Part shown: in pieces, positions 1 to 5,624 of the stretch | Layout of the letters: the number at the start of each line of letters is the position of its first letter | Position numbering within the stretch: position 1 is the stretch's first letter | NCBI GenBank assembly: GCA_002398565.1 | Contig: DGZP01000114.1 | Span: 1-5,624 of the forward strand | DNA from: Proteiniphilum sp. UBA4977 | Lineage (GTDB): Bacteria > Bacteroidota > Bacteroidia > Bacteroidales > Dysgonomonadaceae | Length of the DNA stretch: 5,624 nt | Direction: 5' to 3' | Notes under the pieces: generated by a model | Told to the model about the DNA's origin: nothing | Database searches by the model: none | Seen by the model: only the letters and a program-made list of their open reading frames with translations | Made by a program: the position numbers and the translations under genes

Positions 1-30
1 TTTGACAAAGTCGATTACTTCGTGATTCAT
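1..30 (-). CDS. Possible 5' end of a divergent gene, cut by the window edge
   Basis: On the minus strand an ATG at 30-28 opens a frame reading MNHEVIDFVK and running off the left edge. Ten codons are too few to recognise a family. In its favour, positions 1-40 are less AT-rich than the 390 bases that follow, which suggests that coding sequence ends or begins near here, and the ATG overlaps the last four bases of a 17-bp repeat found again at the other end of the window. Against it, the + strand is also open from 1 to the TGA at 58-60 (ending VIHARFIWLQLK), so the gene could equally be a + strand gene ending there. Strand and identity are uncertain. Confidence 0.25.
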   Translation of the reverse strand, partial: MNHEVIDFVK

Positions 31-43
31 GCTCGTTTCATAT
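27..43. repeat. Left copy of a 17-bp perfect inverted repeat
   Basis: The bases TCATGCTCGTTTCATAT are the exact reverse complement of ATATGAAACGAGCATGA at 5548-5564. With a 2-base gap the match extends a further four bases (ATCA on both sides). The copy lies at the boundary between possible coding sequence on the left and the AT-rich region in front of the regulator. Its role is unknown; candidates are a site-specific recombination site or a shared regulatory element. Confidence 0.8.
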
Positions 44-154
44 GGTTGCAATTAAAATGACAAATAATGCTACTCTTTTATGTAAAGAACATATGAATGT
101 AAATAGAATTTGTGATTTATGCGAATCAGTATTTGAAAAATTGGATAAATGAAT

Positions 155-177
155 GCGATGGCAATTTTGCCCATCGT
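155..177 (+). terminator. Bulged hairpin, possible weak terminator
   Basis: CGATGGCA at 156-163 can pair with TGCCCATCG at 168-176, with one bulged C and a four-base T-rich loop. It starts three bases after the stop codon of the short + strand frame ending at 152, and about 95 bases after the other + strand stop at 58-60. That position suits a terminator, but there is no run of T directly after the stem, so a structured RNA or chance pairing is possible. Confidence 0.3.
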
Positions 178-306
178 GTGTATAAGTAATCCTTTTGTGA
201 TTTATAAAATCATGGAATTATGCAGTCCGAGTTTTGAATTCAAATAATCAATAAGGCAAATATTAGTTAAAAATATGTAAATATAACGTTAAAACCGAAT
301 ATATTT

Positions 307-337
307 ATTGAAGTTATAATTTAAGTTGCTTTATTTG
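307..337 (+). promoter_or_regulatory. Probable Bacteroides-type promoter of the GntR regulator
   Basis: Bacteroides housekeeping promoters follow TTTG, 19-21 bases, then TAnnTTTG. Here ATTG (307-310) is followed by exactly 19 bases and then TTTATTTG (330-337), giving one mismatch in each element. The start of transcription would fall near 343-346, leaving an 85-90 base leader before the ATG at 433. The -7 element overlaps the palindromic operator at 333-347, which fits autorepression. Confidence 0.5.
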
Positions 338-347
338 TCAGACAAAT
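333..347. promoter_or_regulatory. Palindromic operator of FadR/GntR type
   Basis: ATTTGTC-A-GACAAAT is a perfect 7-1-7 palindrome. Its centre, TTGTCAGACAA, fits the TnGTnnnACnA pattern known for FadR-subfamily (FCD) GntR repressors. It sits 85 bases upstream of a gene for exactly such a regulator and covers the presumed -7 promoter element and transcription start, so bound repressor would block transcription. That the neighbouring regulator binds it is inferred from family pattern and position. Confidence 0.65.
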
Positions 348-432
348 CAGATTAATAATACCTGTTGTGCATTTTATCTGAACACATCTCTCATTTTTAA
401 ATGAAGACAACATATTTGAAAATAATCATACA

Positions 433-1173
433 ATGGAAAGACTTAGGATACAAAACAATTCAACCACGCTGGTGGATCAGGTCGAAGACAAGCTTTTGAA
501 CTATTTCAAGGAGAAGGATCTGCGAAAGGGAGATGCCATTCCCAATGAAATGGAATTAACTGCCTCGCTGGGTGTATCGAGGAGTGTGGTCCGTGAGGCA
601 TTAAGCAGGTTGAAGATGATGGGAATAGTTGAGACACGCACACGACGGGGCATGCTGCTTTCAGAACCTTCTATATTTGGCGGAATGAAACGTGCGGTGG
701 ATCCGAGAATTTTAAGTGAGGACACCCTCTTTGATATACTTGGATTTAGAATTGTTCTGGAAATAGGCATATGCAGCGAGATATTCCGGAAAATTACACC
801 TGACGATATTGCAAGCCTTGAAGAGATTGTGAATGTGGGGATCATGTATGAAAATAATGAATATGCTCCTTTTAGTGAGTTTGCCTTTCATACGACACTT
901 TATAAAATAACTGGCAATAAAACCATTTCTGAGTTTCAGAATATCATTCACCCGGTGATGACATTCGTGAAAGACAAGTTTCAGGAGTTTCTGGCTCCCA
1001 TTAATATCCGGTTGAAAGAAGAAGAGCGTATTGTAACCCATATGGATCTGCTGCGGTATTTGAAAGAAGGAGACGAAGACGGGTATAGAAGAGCCCTGGA
1101 AGAGCATTTTGAAGTTTACAGAATTTTTATCAGTCAAAGAAATCAATATCACGTTGCTCTGCAAAACGGCTGA
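433..1173 (+). CDS. FadR-subfamily (FCD) GntR transcriptional regulator
   Basis: A DNA-binding repressor or activator of 246 residues, the usual size for this subfamily. Residues about 10-76 form the GntR winged helix: VEDKLLNYF, then the hallmark AIPNEMELTASLGVSRSVVREALSRLKMMGIVE. Residues about 95-230 form the all-helical FCD ligand domain. Its metal/ligand set is visible: E149 in the place of the usual Asp, H153 (FAFHTTLYKITGN), H203 and H225 (HMDLLRYLKEGDEDGYRRALEEHF), with R106 and E110 in the first FCD helix. FCD regulators normally sense small organic acids, often sugar acids; E. coli NanR, the sialic acid regulator, is of this class. The next gene is a sialic acid lyase-type enzyme on the same strand, so a catabolic local regulator is likely. 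The ATG at 433 is the natural start, with no Shine-Dalgarno sequence. The perfect operator at 333-347 suggests autoregulation. The effector cannot be read from the sequence. Confidence 0.93.
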   Translation: MERLRIQNNSTTLVDQVEDKLLNYFKEKDLRKGDAIPNEMELTASLGVSRSVVREALSRLKMMGIVETRTRRGMLLSEPSIFGGMKRAVDPRILSEDTLFDILGFRIVLEIGICSEIFRKITPDDIASLEEIVNVGIMYENNEYAPFSEFAFHTTLYKITGNKTISEFQNIIHPVMTFVKDKFQEFLAPINIRLKEEERIVTHMDLLRYLKEGDEDGYRRALEEHFEVYRIFISQRNQYHVALQNG

Positions 1174-1195
1174 TTTGACTGGTATAGTAAAGCGT

Positions 1196-1221
1196 TTACA
1201 AGACTTTTCCCGTCTTTGTAA
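1196..1221 (+). other. Imperfect inverted repeat between regulator and lyase
   Basis: TTACAAGAC (1196-1204) and GTCTTTGTAA (1212-1221) are complementary except for one extra base, separated by a seven-base loop TTTTCCC. It could form a small RNA hairpin that lowers read-through from the regulator gene, or be a protein-binding site. The spacing is too wide for the FadR-type pattern. Evidence is limited to the symmetry. Confidence 0.3.
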
Positions 1222-1223
1222 TT

Positions 1224-1237
1224 ATTTGCCGGACACA
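1224..1237. promoter_or_regulatory. Degenerate second copy of the GntR operator
   Basis: ATTTGCCGGACACA matches the perfect site upstream of the regulator (ATTTGTCAGACAAA) at 11 of 14 positions, but keeps only four of the six fixed bases of TnGTnnnACnA. It lies 27 bases before the lyase start codon, where a bound repressor could control the lyase and the transporter behind it. No convincing -33/-7 promoter is seen just upstream. A chance match is possible. Confidence 0.35.
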
Positions 1238-1264
1238 GAAAATATACTAACCAATTAAATATTT

Positions 1265-2176
1265 ATGAACAATTACAAAAAACTAAAAGGATTGATCGCC
1301 GCAGTTTTCACACCCCTGGATACACATGGTGATATTAATTATTCCGTGATTAGAAAATACGCGCAACATATCAAGGATTCGGGAATATCGGGTGTATTTG
1401 TTTGCGGGACTACCGGGGAGTTTACTTCCCTCACCACAACCGAAAGAAAAATGATTTTAGAGGAATGGATAAAACGGGGTAAAGGTGACTTTCAAATTAT
1501 TGCCCATGTGGGCAGCGATAACCAACGCGAGGCAATCGAGCTGGCACGTCATGCTGCAGTGCAAGGCGCAGATGGAATCGGGTGTATCGCCCCTTCATTT
1601 TTCAAGCCGGAAAAAGTGAAGGATCTGATCGATTTCTTTGCGCCTATTGCTGCTTCCGCACCACAATTACCATTCTACTATTATAACATGCCCTCCATGA
1701 CCGGGGTAAATCTTTCGGTTGCACAGTTCCTTCATGAAGGGAAAAAAAGGATTCCCAACCTGGCAGGTGTGAAGTTTACACACCACAACCTGATGGAAAT
1801 GGGCGACTGTATTCAGCTGGATAATGGGGCATTTGAGGTGTTACACGGTTTCGACGAGACACTGATTTGCGGATTGGCTCTCGGTGCTGTAGCCGGTGTA
1901 GGGAGTACGTATAACTATATACCCCATATCTATCTGAATATTTTGAAATCCATGGAAAGTAACGATGTGGAAACGGCACGAGCCTTTCAGGTACAGTCGG
2001 TTGAAATGGTGAAAATCATTATTCAATATGGAGGAGGAGTGAGAGGCGGGAAAGCCATTATGAATCTGATGGGAATCGAATGCGGATCATGTCGCCCGCC
2101 ATTTGCCACATTCGAAAGGGAGGAGTATGATGCTCTTCAGGAGAGTCTACGGAGCGTTGGTTTATTGGTAAAATAA
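1265..2176 (+). CDS. nanA: N-acetylneuraminate lyase-type class I aldolase (DHDPS/NAL family)
   Basis: A cytoplasmic (beta/alpha)8-barrel lyase of 303 residues, typical family length. The family reaction is reversible cleavage through a Schiff base; for N-acetylneuraminate the products are pyruvate and N-acetylmannosamine. Visible residues: GTTGE at 48-52 (pyruvate carboxylate binding), Y140 in YYYNMP (catalytic Tyr), K170 in GVKFT (Schiff-base Lys) with T172 two residues on, G195-F196-D197-E198 (the GYDE-like site whose acidic pair contacts the sialic acid side chain), and GSTYN at 213-217. The sequence KKLKGLIAAVFTP..., the GADGIGCIAP stretch and PFYYYNMP resemble the animal-type lyases more than E. 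coli NanA. T172 with the Asp-Glu pair argues for sialic acid lyase over dihydrodipicolinate synthase, but other 2-keto sugar-acid aldolases of this family cannot be excluded. The ATG at 1265 lies 91 bases after the regulator and has an AT-rich leader without Shine-Dalgarno sequence. A possible operator lies just upstream, and the SusC gene follows after 79 bases. Confidence 0.88.
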   Translation: MNNYKKLKGLIAAVFTPLDTHGDINYSVIRKYAQHIKDSGISGVFVCGTTGEFTSLTTTERKMILEEWIKRGKGDFQIIAHVGSDNQREAIELARHAAVQGADGIGCIAPSFFKPEKVKDLIDFFAPIAASAPQLPFYYYNMPSMTGVNLSVAQFLHEGKKRIPNLAGVKFTHHNLMEMGDCIQLDNGAFEVLHGFDETLICGLALGAVAGVGSTYNYIPHIYLNILKSMESNDVETARAFQVQSVEMVKIIIQYGGGVRGGKAIMNLMGIECGSCRPPFATFEREEYDALQESLRSVGLLVK

Positions 2177-2177
2177 A

Positions 2178-2211
2178 GAAGGGAGTGTGTCCTGTAAACA
2201 ATACTCCCTTC
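2178..2211 (+). terminator. Hairpin between lyase and susC-like gene
   Basis: GAAGGGAGT (2178-2186) and ACTCCCTTC (2203-2211) form a perfect 9-bp stem around a 16-base loop, starting two bases after the lyase stop codon. No T run follows (CAGTCAGAATTT), so it is not a classical intrinsic terminator. It more likely acts as a partial terminator or as an RNA-stability element setting different levels of lyase and transporter mRNA. Confidence 0.55.
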
Positions 2212-2255
2212 AGTCAGAATTTAAAAACACAATTATTTTTAAAATCTATACAAAG

Positions 2256-5200
2256 ATGAGAAAAATTTATCGATTTTTGGCTTTACTAGTTGGTTTATTT
2301 GCTTCTATTACCTTTCTCCGGGCACAGGAGATAACAGTGTCCGGGACCGTGAATGACAACGAAGGTGAAACTTTGCCGGGCGTTTCCGTGGTTGTGAAAG
2401 GTACTACTCAGGGAACGGTGACCGATATAGACGGAAATTTCCGATTAACTGTCCCGAAAGGTGGCACATTGATGTTTTCATACGTAGGTTTTCAAACACA
2501 AGAGATCATCATTATAGAATCAAGACAAATACGCGTGGTGATGCAACTTTCCACCGTGGAACTGGAAGAGTTTGTAGCAATAGCCTATGGGACGCAATCC
2601 CGCGCATTGGTAACACAGTCTATATCGAGCGTTGGGGAGGAGGAATTTCTAAAAACACCCGGACAAAATCCTTTATTGCAATTACAAGGGAAAGTGGCGG
2701 GTTTGTCATTACAGATGCAAAACGGGCAACCTGGGGCAAACCCGCAAGTATTTATCCGAGGAGGAAGCTCCACATCTCCCGAAAGTGATACACCTCTTTT
2801 TATCATTGATGGAATAGTTTCTCAGGGATTCAGAAATATTTCAGATATGAATCCTTCCGACATTGAGTCCGTAGAAGTTTTAAAAGATGCAGCCTCAACA
2901 GCAATTTACGGTTCCAGAGCGGCAAATGGTATTATACTTATTACGACCAAGTCGGGTAAGGGAGGAAAAACGAAAGTGAATTTTAAATATACCTTCGGTA
3001 TAGAAATGCAGCCGGAGAGAATTCCTCTTCTGAACGCAAAAGATTATATCTTTTTAACTCGGAGTAATACCGCCAAGTTTAACAAATCCGATCTGACTTA
3101 CAATGGCAAAGAAGACCAGGCAAAGTTTCTGAATGGTTCTTACGGCATGTCTACCGGAAATCCCAGAAATTCCAAAAATACGCTTGAATTTCTGGATGTC
3201 TATTTGGCCAATTACGGACAGCAATACGTAAGCAATTTATTGGAGAGAGAGGGTTGGCAAACAATGCAGGATCCTGTAACCGGCAGACAACTCATTTTTC
3301 AGGACAACGATTTCCAGGATGCTACCTTTACTACCGGCAACAAGCATGAATATGATTTGGATGTAAGTGGAGGAAATGATTTTGCCAGCTATTATGTGGG
3401 ACTCAGATATATGGATCAGGATGGTATTCTCAGAGGTACAAACTATAAAAATTACAGTATCCTGTATAACGGGGATTATAAATTAAGCGATACATGGAGA
3501 ATGTCTACTAAGGCGAACTTTCAGGTAAGAGATTCTAAAGGCGGGGGGAATACGAACAATACGATATCCAGAAGTATTTTGACGCCGCCCACCTATCGAC
3601 AGTATTATGAAGATGGAACTCCCGCACCGGGTGAAGGTATCTCGTCGTTCCGAAACAGGCTTCATGAACTTTATTATAAAGGGAAGTACGATGATGTGAC
3701 CGTCTATCGTACCACATTTCAAGTTGGTGCCACATGGGATATATTGCCCGGGTTGATATTTAGCCCATCAGCATATTATTTTGGAACAGAGGGGCTAGAG
3801 AATTATTTCCAGGCCCACAACGAGACCACGGGTAACACGATACGTCCAGCATCGGCCGATCATAACTACGACAGACATCTTCAGGGTGATGCACTGCTCT
3901 CTTATGATACGAAATTTGGTGAGAACCATAATGTGTCTGCTGTTGCAGGAACAAGCTATACAAACGATTATAGCTACAGACTATCGGCAAGCGGCAGTGG
4001 GGCCATGATTGACCAGATCCCCACTTTAAACGCCACGGCCGACAGTACACAACGTGCAAGTTCCACGAAAACATATGAAGCAACTCTTAGCTATTTTGGA
4101 CGTGTAAACTACGATTATAAGGGAAAATATATGGCGTCGGCAAGTTTACGGACTGATGCTTCGTCGCGTTTTGCGGAAGAGAACATGTGGGGTGTTTTTC
4201 CCGGGTTATCTGCAGGATGGAACATGCACAGAGAAGAGTTTTTTGAACCTTTGATGAATATTATGAGCCGATGGAAGTGGCGTGCAAGTTGGGGACGTAC
4301 CGGTAACAATAATTTAAGTGTCGCCGATTCCCGTGGTGCCTATACTATTACTGGCAGTAATTACATGGGTAGCGTGGGTATCCTGAATACGAGATTGAAA
4401 AATTCCCAGCTTCAATGGGAAACAACCGATTCTTATGATATTGGGATTGACATTGGTTTTTTTAAGAACCGACTGAATTTTATGTTTGACTACTATAATA
4501 AATTGACTCATGACCGTTTATACGACGAGCCGCTATGGTATTCTACAGGTTTTAGTTCAATCAAAAGTAATTATGGCTCAATCCGGAATACCGGTTTTGA
4601 AATAGAACTGGATGCAACCCCCATTGATATACAAGGTTTCATCTGGAATCTGGCCATGACCTTTTCGTATAATAAAGGGGTTGTTGAACAACTTCCTGAT
4701 AACGGGGAAGAGAAAAACAGGGTAGGCGGTAATTTTATATACGATCCTGTCACTGGCAAGGAGATGAAAGTTGGAGGAATAGCCGAAGGAGAACGCTTTG
4801 GAGGAAGGTGGGCATTCAACTATTTGGGTACCTATCAAACAGAAGAAGACGCGTCAAAAGCTCCGGTGGATCCGAATGCTCAAAGCCGCCGAAAACATGC
4901 GGGAGATGCCATTTTTGAAGATGTGAACGGCGATGGGAGACTTGATGTGAAAGATATGGTATTTATGGGATATATCCGTCCTGACAAAACAGGAGGCATT
5001 ATTAATACATTCAGTTATAAAGGATTGACAGCAAGGGTCGTAATGGACTGGGCTGTAGGTCATGTGATTGACAATGGATTTAAGGGACAAATTATGGGTA
5101 GCTCCAGAAATAACAACAACGCCATTAAAGAATCGATGACCAATACCTGGCAAAGTGCAAATGATGGTACCAGATATCCCAAGTATACCGTGCAAAGTGA

Positions 5201-5516
5201 TTATGATTATCAATACAGAAACAATATGAGATGGGATAATCAAATAGGGAATAGTGCCCAGGGAGCGACCAATAACAGTTTGTACTACAGCAAAGGTGAT
5301 TATTTGGCATTCCGGGAGATATCACTGAGTTACCAACTCCCGCGATCGTGGGTGAAAAGTGTTAAATTAAGCGGCATAGAAATTTTTGTAGGAGCATATA
5401 ATCTGGGATATATCACCAAATACGAAGGTATGTTCCCCGAAATTTATACAGGTTTGGACTATGGTATTTATCCCAGGCCAAGACAGTTTAATACAGGGGC
5501 CAGGATTAGTTTCTAA
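2256..5516 (+). CDS. SusC/RagA-family TonB-linked outer-membrane transporter
   Basis: A TonB-dependent beta-barrel that imports glycans or other ligands across the outer membrane, normally paired with a SusD lipoprotein. The start chosen is ATG 2256 (MRKIYRFLALLVGLF), which gives 1086 residues and a signal peptide with likely cleavage after LRA (residue 23). Domains: carboxypeptidase-regulatory-like beta-sandwich about 27-98 (VSGTVNDNEGETLPGVSVVV, TVTDIDGNF); TonB-box-like segment 103-114 (EFVAIAYGTQ); plug about 115-232 with the family signatures LQGKVAGL, QVFIRGGSS, PLFIIDGI and DIESVEVLKDAASTAIYGSRAANG; then the barrel, with the DVNGDGRLD motif at 889-897 and a C-terminal Phe expected for outer-membrane assembly. 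There is no N-terminal STN domain, so regulation through an anti-sigma factor is not expected. It sits 79 bases behind the lyase, with a hairpin between them. Oddly, no SusD gene start is recognisable in the next 108 bases. The substrate is inferred (sialic acid or sialylated glycan) from the neighbour only. Confidence 0.97.
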   Translation: MRKIYRFLALLVGLFASITFLRAQEITVSGTVNDNEGETLPGVSVVVKGTTQGTVTDIDGNFRLTVPKGGTLMFSYVGFQTQEIIIIESRQIRVVMQLSTVELEEFVAIAYGTQSRALVTQSISSVGEEEFLKTPGQNPLLQLQGKVAGLSLQMQNGQPGANPQVFIRGGSSTSPESDTPLFIIDGIVSQGFRNISDMNPSDIESVEVLKDAASTAIYGSRAANGIILITTKSGKGGKTKVNFKYTFGIEMQPERIPLLNAKDYIFLTRSNTAKFNKSDLTYNGKEDQAKFLNGSYGMSTGNPRNSKNTLEFLDVYLANYGQQYVSNLLEREGWQTMQDPVTGRQLIFQDNDFQDATFTTGNKHEYDLDVSGGNDFASYYVGLRYMDQDGILRGTNYKNYSILYNGDYKLSDTWRMSTKANFQVRDSKGGGNTNNTISRSILTPPTYRQYYEDGTPAPGEGISSFRNRLHELYYKGKYDDVTVYRTTFQVGATWDILPGLIFSPSAYYFGTEGLENYFQAHNETTGNTIRPASADHNYDRHLQGDALLSYDTKFGENHNVSAVAGTSYTNDYSYRLSASGSGAMIDQIPTLNATADSTQRASSTKTYEATLSYFGRVNYDYKGKYMASASLRTDASSRFAEENMWGVFPGLSAGWNMHREEFFEPLMNIMSRWKWRASWGRTGNNNLSVADSRGAYTITGSNYMGSVGILNTRLKNSQLQWETTDSYDIGIDIGFFKNRLNFMFDYYNKLTHDRLYDEPLWYSTGFSSIKSNYGSIRNTGFEIELDATPIDIQGFIWNLAMTFSYNKGVVEQLPDNGEEKNRVGGNFIYDPVTGKEMKVGGIAEGERFGGRWAFNYLGTYQTEEDASKAPVDPNAQSRRKHAGDAIFEDVNGDGRLDVKDMVFMGYIRPDKTGGIINTFSYKGLTARVVMDWAVGHVIDNGFKGQIMGSSRNNNNAIKESMTNTWQSANDGTRYPKYTVQSDYDYQYRNNMRWDNQIGNSAQGATNNSLYYSKGDYLAFREISLSYQLPRSWVKSVKLSGIEIFVGAYNLGYITKYEGMFPEIYTGLDYGIYPRPRQFNTGARISF

Positions 5517-5547
5517 ATTATTATTCCAAATATCTCAATAAAAAATT

Positions 5548-5564
5548 ATATGAAACGAGCATGA
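5548..5564. repeat. Right copy of the 17-bp perfect inverted repeat
   Basis: ATATGAAACGAGCATGA is the exact reverse complement of 27-43, about 5.5 kb away. It begins 31 bases after the SusC stop codon. The ATGAAACGA inside it resembles a SusD-type start by position, but the frame ends after four codons (ATG AAA CGA GCA TGA). Its last four bases overlap the palindrome at 5561-5577. Confidence 0.8.
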
Positions 5565-5577
5565 TAATCATTATCAT
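5561..5577. promoter_or_regulatory. Fur-box-like palindrome
   Basis: ATGATAAT-C-ATTATCAT is a perfect 8-1-8 palindrome. The inner TGATAATCATTATCA (5562-5576) matches the 7-1-7 Fur consensus TGATAATnATTATCA at every fixed base, and 17 of 19 bases match the classical 19-base Fur box when read from 5557. It lies in the gap after the SusC gene and 16 bases before the ATG at 5593, so it would act on the gene leaving the window to the right. Fur binding is inference from the motif alone. Confidence 0.5.
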
Positions 5578-5592
5578 ACAAGATCATGACTA

Positions 5593-5624
5593 ATGCGAGT
5601 TCCATATGACACCATTGAAAATAA
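5593..5624 (+). CDS. Possible 5' end of a downstream gene, maybe an Ldh_2-family dehydrogenase
   Basis: An ATG at 5593 opens a frame reading MRVPYDTIEN that runs off the edge. The N-terminus resembles, from memory, the start of malate/L-lactate/2,3-diketogulonate dehydrogenase (Ldh_2, YiaK-like) proteins, which often begin MR(I/V)PY(E/D). Ten residues cannot prove this. A competing start at 5606 in another frame (MTPLKI) is also open, and could be the beginning of something else, including a SusD lipoprotein. A Fur-box-like palindrome ends 15 bases upstream. Confidence 0.35.
   Translation, partial: MRVPYDTIEN

Larger units (their letters stand above)
61..432. other. AT-rich intergenic region upstream of the regulator
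   Basis: No convincing gene is seen here. A short + strand frame (ATG at 42 or 57, stop at 150-152, 36 or 31 codons, ending RICDLCESVFEKLDK) is the only open stretch and matches nothing I recognise. The region holds a bulged hairpin at 155-177, a 12-base direct repeat TTTGTGATTTAT (109-120 and 194-205), a 12-bp palindrome TTTGAATTCAAA (233-244), and near the regulator a promoter-like pair of elements with an overlapping operator. A half-operator GACAAAT also occurs at 59-65. Confidence 0.6.

Noticed and set aside
42..152. Short + strand frame of 36 codons ending RICDLCESVFEKLDK
   Set aside because: AT-rich, no family recognised, and too short to separate from chance; mentioned under the intergenic region because a hairpin follows its stop.
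109..205. 12-base direct repeat TTTGTGATTTAT (109-120 and 194-205)
   Set aside because: Only two low-complexity AT-rich copies, with no symmetry or regular spacing; could be chance in AT-rich DNA.
233..244. Palindrome TTTGAATTCAAA
   Set aside because: About one perfect 12-bp palindrome is expected by chance in a window of this size, and it lies 190 bases from any start codon.
685..695. ATGAAACGTGC, similar to the core of the 17-bp inverted repeat
   Set aside because: It is coding sequence of the regulator, matches only 10 of 11 bases, and shows no extension of the similarity.
712..1164. 150-codon open frame on the minus strand inside the regulator gene
   Set aside because: It lies fully antisense to a gene with clear domains, and shows no recognisable family; it is a shadow frame.
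1181..1186. GGTATA, the hexamer bound by E. coli NanR
   Set aside because: A single hexamer; NanR sites need two or three spaced copies, and the local regulator has a better palindromic site.
2187..2255. Upstream GTG start giving the SusC protein 23 extra residues (MSCKQYSLQ...)
   Set aside because: The GTG lies in the loop of the hairpin, and the extension would put 23 polar residues before a clear signal peptide that begins at ATG 2256.
4854..5243. 129-codon open frame on the minus strand inside the SusC gene
   Set aside because: It is antisense to conserved SusC sequence, including DVNGDGRLD, and has no recognisable domain.

Overview
The window looks like part of the chromosome of a Bacteroidota bacterium, most likely a Bacteroidales member. 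The evidence is a SusC/RagA-type TonB-linked outer-membrane protein, AT-rich intergenic DNA, no clear Shine-Dalgarno sequences before any start codon, and a Bacteroides-like promoter (-33/-7 type). It holds three complete genes, all on the + strand: an FCD-family GntR regulator (433-1173), an N-acetylneuraminate lyase-type aldolase (1265-2176) and a SusC-like transporter (2256-5516).

Layout. Positions 1-60 are a gene edge that cannot be assigned safely; both strands are open there. Positions 61-432 are AT-rich DNA without a convincing gene. They contain a bulged hairpin (155-177), a likely promoter (307-337) and a perfect 7-1-7 palindrome (333-347) that fits the TnGTnnnACnA operator type of FadR-like GntR proteins and overlaps the promoter -7 element. 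A weaker copy of that operator lies just before the lyase (1224-1237). A 9-bp hairpin separates the lyase from the SusC gene. After SusC, 108 bases remain; they hold no recognisable SusD start, a 15-base perfect match to the 7-1-7 Fur box, and an open reading frame running off the edge (from 5593, MRVPYDTIEN).

Proposed working model. The SusC protein imports a ligand across the outer membrane. The lyase cleaves a 2-keto sugar acid, most likely N-acetylneuraminate, to pyruvate plus an amino sugar. The FCD regulator senses an acid intermediate and represses its own promoter and probably the lyase-susC unit. The assignment to sialic acid rests on lyase active-site residues and is inference; no epimerase, kinase, sialidase or inner-membrane transporter is visible in the window.

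The most unusual feature is a perfect 17-bp inverted repeat (27-43 and 5548-5564) that brackets the whole three-gene block. Each copy points outward towards an open reading frame at the window edge. It could be a pair of recombination sites making the cassette invertible, or a shared control element of two flanking genes. No recombinase is present in the window.
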